A DNA stretch of 64,000 nucleotides. It comes from Physella acuta (lineage: Eukaryota; Mollusca; Gastropoda; Physidae). The notes under the pieces are model-generated. The model worked only from the letters and a program-made list of their open reading frames with translations, did not search any database and was not told where the DNA came from. Below, in pieces: positions 60,697 to 64,000 of this stretch (position 1 is the first letter of the stretch; each line of letters begins with the position of its first letter). Position numbers and translations under genes: made by a program. The DNA lies in the NCBI RefSeq assembly GCF_028476545.1, contig NW_026732377.1:1-64000 (forward strand), given 5' to 3'.

Positions 60697-61145
60697 ACTA
60701 TGGCAAAAGCATTGACATTCGCACCATTTAAGATTTTTGATAAAAAAAAAATTGAATATGATCAGTCTGACGAAAGAAGCAGCCTGCCAAATATTCCAGG
60801 ATTTTAAATTATTACAAATAGAGGTGATGTCACTTTAACAAACAAAACAAAAATCAAAAACAAAAATGGGAAAGAAACAATGGCAGTGAAACTGAATGTT
60901 AATGGCGCTGTGGGGAATCCCACTGATAAAGAAAATGATCCATCTCAAATGGTCTGAAGACCACCATTTGATTTTGAGATCAGTAAGGGGGATGGGGAAA
61001 AGTTGGTGCTTGAGTGCTATTTTGCCCAAAATGATAACTCATACATAGAAGAGGGTACATCTTACGACAAGGGCAAAAAATCAGAACAAAAGTTGGTGAT
61101 TGAATGTTCTTTTGCCCAAATTGATAGTTCATACATTTGAGAGGG

Positions 61146-61400
61146 ACGGTAGTGGTTTAGCGGTAGAGAGCTGGACTGCTAACCCGTAAGTCTCGAGTTC
61201 GAATCCAGGTTCAAGTCAGTAGACTGTCCCTGAGTCCACCCAACTCTGATGGGTACCTAACTCACGTTAGGGAAAGTAAAGGCGGCTGGGCATAGTGCTG
61301 ACCACACTATCTCTTCATATGCCGATGTCACAGAAACAAGTGAACTCTACTTCACCTGCCCCATAGACCGTCAGGTTTGAAAGGGAAACTTTCTTTACTT
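61146..61400 (+). mobile_element. SINE family 1, full length, inside the p32 pseudogene
   Basis: Head ACGGTAGTGGTTTAGCGGTA, B box CTCGAGTTCGAATCCAGGTT and complete body. Flanked by a perfect 14-bp duplication TACATTTGAGAGGG (61132-61145, 61401-61414). Confidence 0.88.
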
Positions 61401-61726
61401 TACATTTGAGAGGGTACATCTTATGACAAGGGCAAAGTATCAGAACAATAGTTTGAGGTTTCTTTCGCCCAGAATGACAGTTCATACATAGAAGAGGGAA
61501 CATATGATGACAAGGTCTACCAGAGCAAATAGGTGATCAGTTTGAGATTCATGAATTCTTCTTTCCAAGACGAGGGTTCTGCAGATGGTGGATACTCAGT
61601 TTCATCCTCAACAATGGATGCTGAACTCTTTGACCTGCTGATGGATACGCTGGATGAGGGTGGCATCCATGATGAGTTTGTTATCCACTTGCTCGACTTC
61701 TGCACAGCTTATGAGAACCAGCAGTA

Positions 61727-62045
61727 CAGGGGCGTAGCGAGGGGGGGGGGGGGGGTTAGGGGCGGGGGTGCGGACCGCACCGAGTGACACCATTTAGGGG
61801 GGTGACACCAAGTAAAAAAATAGCAAAATATATACAGAAAAATGATAATTCCAATTAATTAAGTGATTAATTCGAGTGTTTAATAGTCTTTAAGAGGTGC
61901 AAATCGAAAGTTTGAGGGGGGGGGGGGGTGCAAATCGAAAACTGAAAGTTCGTCCCCGGGATGGGTCGCTACGCCTCTGGGGGGGGGGGGGGGGTGACAC
62001 CATTAAGTGCCGCACCGGGTGACACCCGACCTTGCTACGCCTCTG
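61727..62045. mobile_element. hAT MITE, G-rich family, inside the p32 pseudogene
   Basis: Starts CAGGGGCGTAGCGAGG and ends CCTTGCTACGCCTCTG, with a perfect 8-bp duplication CAGCAGTA (61719-61726, 62046-62053). p32-like coding sequence resumes after it. Confidence 0.88.
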
Positions 62046-62311
62046 CAGCAGTACATTTGGTTCATCAAGAAGCTACAATCATTCGCTGAAAAAAATATTA
62101 CATGGAAATATTTGCATTAGTTCTGTAGTAAAACTCATTTTAGTACACTGTTTTATTGAATTTTAGGAAATGTATCCTTCTTCACTGAAAATAGAACAAT
62201 CTTGCTCTAAGCAAATTCATTATTTAAAAAAAAATCTGAAATTGCATTTTTATTTTATAATTATTATGTAAATGGTGCATTAATAATCATTTAAAAGTAA
62301 AGTAAAATTTC

Positions 62312-62515
62312 CTCTTCCAAACCTTGACAGTCTATGGGGTAAATGAAGTAGAGTTCACCTATTTCTGTGATATCGGCATATTAAAGGATAATGTGGTCAG
62401 CACTTTGTTCAGCCGCCTTTACTTTTCCTTAACCTTTTAGGTACCCATCAGAGCTGGGTAAACGACGGTCTACTGACTTGAACCCGGATTCGAACTCGAG
62501 ACTTACGGGTTGGCA
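62312..62515 (-). mobile_element. SINE family 1
   Basis: Reverse orientation: AATGAAGTAGAGTTCACCTA, CAGCCGCCTTTACTTTTCCT, GGTACCCATCAGAGCTGGGT and GATTCGAACTCGAGACTTAC. Confidence 0.76.
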
Positions 62516-63660
62516 ATGTTTACTTCCTCCCCCTCCCTCACCAACCTTACATGTCGTCACCAAAAGCAAGAATCTAACACCTAAAAGAACGTCACACCTC
62601 AGTCTACCCCCTCCCCCACCCCCTTATAAATTGTAATTTGTTTAAAAAAAAAAACCCAGTTATTTTTTCGCCCAGAAATGTTTACTGAGATCGATCAACA
62701 TTGCAATTTAAAAAAAAATCGTTTACCAAAGTGAAATAACGGCTAAAATTCAGTTTAAAAAATTATTGCAAAAGTATGCAGTCACCCCCAGCCCTATGCA
62801 CTCCTTACGGAATGACGTCAGTGTATATCCGTTAATATGTATGAAATAATATAATAATATGTTATTGAAAAAATAAATTGAAAGTCTGTTTTCAGAGGTC
62901 TAGTAAATTTTTTTTGGACGTCCACATAGGGAAAGGGAAGGGGTAGGTGGGTCTAAATTGCAACATATGAACATCCATACCAAAAAATGTCGCCCCTGAT
63001 AAACAACCCTGCTTAGAAATGTCTCCACTGATGAACATCCATACTTAGAAATGTCGTGACTAATGAGCACCATACTTAGAAATGTCGCCGTTGATGAACT
63101 AGACACGGATAATGAGTGAAATATTTGACCTTGGTGACCTTCTCTCGCGACCTTAACCGCTGCACAAACTTTTCATCAAGGAAAAAATGTCGGCGCGTCC
63201 TGAAACCATGTTGACTATTTCACACCTTCAAGCATTGGGTACAAAAAGGTCGCAAGGTAGGCCTGGGTCTATGTTAGAGACATGCCCTTCCTCGTGTCGT
63301 ACAGGTGTAGCTAGACTCTACCCACACTCTTCATCGCTGAGTAGTTATTGAGTTACGTGTAAAATGTTTGCTTTGGTAATGGGAGAAAGAATTCCGAAAA
63401 CTAAAATTTTTTACCAGAATTTTTTTCTATGCTTAAATACAAATGTGTAGTTGCTCTGAGCATTGCAAAGATATTTTTTTTTTCTTTTTGTATTGGTGAG
63501 AAACTTCGTCCCTTTTCACTTTTACTGTGAAAGTCAATTAAGGGGAACTACTCTTTAAGGGATGTAGCAGGTTTTTCAGAAGGGATTGTTTGGACTTCAT
63601 TCTATTGCTAAATAGTGCTCTTAAATAGACAGGTATTATATTATTTTTTATCTTTCTCTC
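62516..63660. other. No gene seen apart from a small minisatellite
   Basis: Mixed sequence with poly-A and poly-T runs; the only structure is the 30-bp array at 62960. Confidence 0.45.
62960..63090. repeat. About 30-bp minisatellite (GATGAACATCCATACTTAGA)
   Basis: Four diverged units with CATACTTAGAAATGTCG and GATGAAC. Confidence 0.65.
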
Positions 63661-63664
63661 GTAA

Positions 63665-64000
<336 letters not shown>

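Larger units (their letters stand above)
60745..62106 (+). pseudogene. Processed pseudogene of the p32/C1QBP (MAM33) mitochondrial matrix protein family
   Basis: An intronless run of p32-like coding sequence with several in-frame stops. Recognisable blocks are a beta-strand region (MAVKLNVNGAVGNP), PPFDFEISKGDGEKLVLEC, and the C-terminal helix region MDAELFDLLMDTLDEGG followed by HLLDFCTAYENQQY, which resembles the conserved end of C1QBP. The family forms doughnut-shaped acidic trimers in the mitochondrial matrix. The segment LVLECYFAQNDNSYIEEGT plus YDKGKKSEQ occurs about three times in tandem. A SINE (61146-61400) and a hAT MITE (61727-62045) interrupt it, each with target duplications, so the reading frame resumes after each insertion. 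Lack of introns plus stops indicates an old retrocopy; the parent gene is not in this window. The N-terminal part is missing or unrecognisable. Confidence 0.82.

Overview
This is animal nuclear DNA, most likely from a mollusc and probably a gastropod. Genes are split by many GT-AG introns. A GH9 cellulase carries N-terminal CBM2-type modules, an arrangement known from herbivorous molluscs. There are invertebrate-type calmodulin genes, pol III tRNA genes and a dense load of short transposons, tRNA-derived SINEs, minisatellites and (TA)n tracts. The species cannot be named from the sequence alone.

Layout. 1-3.1 kb: repeats. 3.1-9.4 kb: a divergent calmodulin-like gene (+), with introns filled by a 24/28-bp minisatellite, a foldback insertion, a 1.5-kb integrase-type DNA transposon, SINEs and (TA)n. 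9.4-29.6 kb: no recognised coding exon except a possible calmodulin exon 1 (ATG plus donor) near 18,994; it holds a MULE-like MITE, several minisatellites (one 1.4 kb with higher-order structure), foldback elements, hAT MITEs and SINEs. 29.6-32.7 kb: a canonical calmodulin gene (+) with its 3'UTR. 33-36.2 kb: a LINE remnant and a tRNA-Pro cluster with anticodons CGG, AGG and TGG. 36.5-38.2 kb: a Helitron-like element with a nested hAT MITE. 38.7-52.0 kb: the 17-exon secreted GH9 endoglucanase (+), whose exons join into one 726-residue frame. 52.5-55.8 kb: a diverged copy of the calmodulin 3'UTR followed by three more tRNA-Pro loci, apparently a segmental duplication of the 32-36 kb block. 57-64 kb: repeats and a processed pseudogene of the mitochondrial p32/C1QBP family, interrupted by a SINE and a hAT MITE.

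Most notable: (1) minisatellites repeatedly start at or next to 5' splice sites, and one GH9 array copies the exon 12 donor about a dozen times; (2) at least nine hAT MITEs of one family, most with recognisable 8-bp target duplications, carry an internal G-rich minisatellite that varies in copy number; (3) the GH9 active-site signature has Arg where His is expected; (4) both calmodulin genes have orphan copies of 3'UTR sequence elsewhere; (5) two long, nearly perfect palindromes share short core motifs but not the rest of their arms. The three genes are not an operon and no shared pathway is apparent. I see no clearly new multi-gene system; the novelty is mainly in repeat biology and gene structure.
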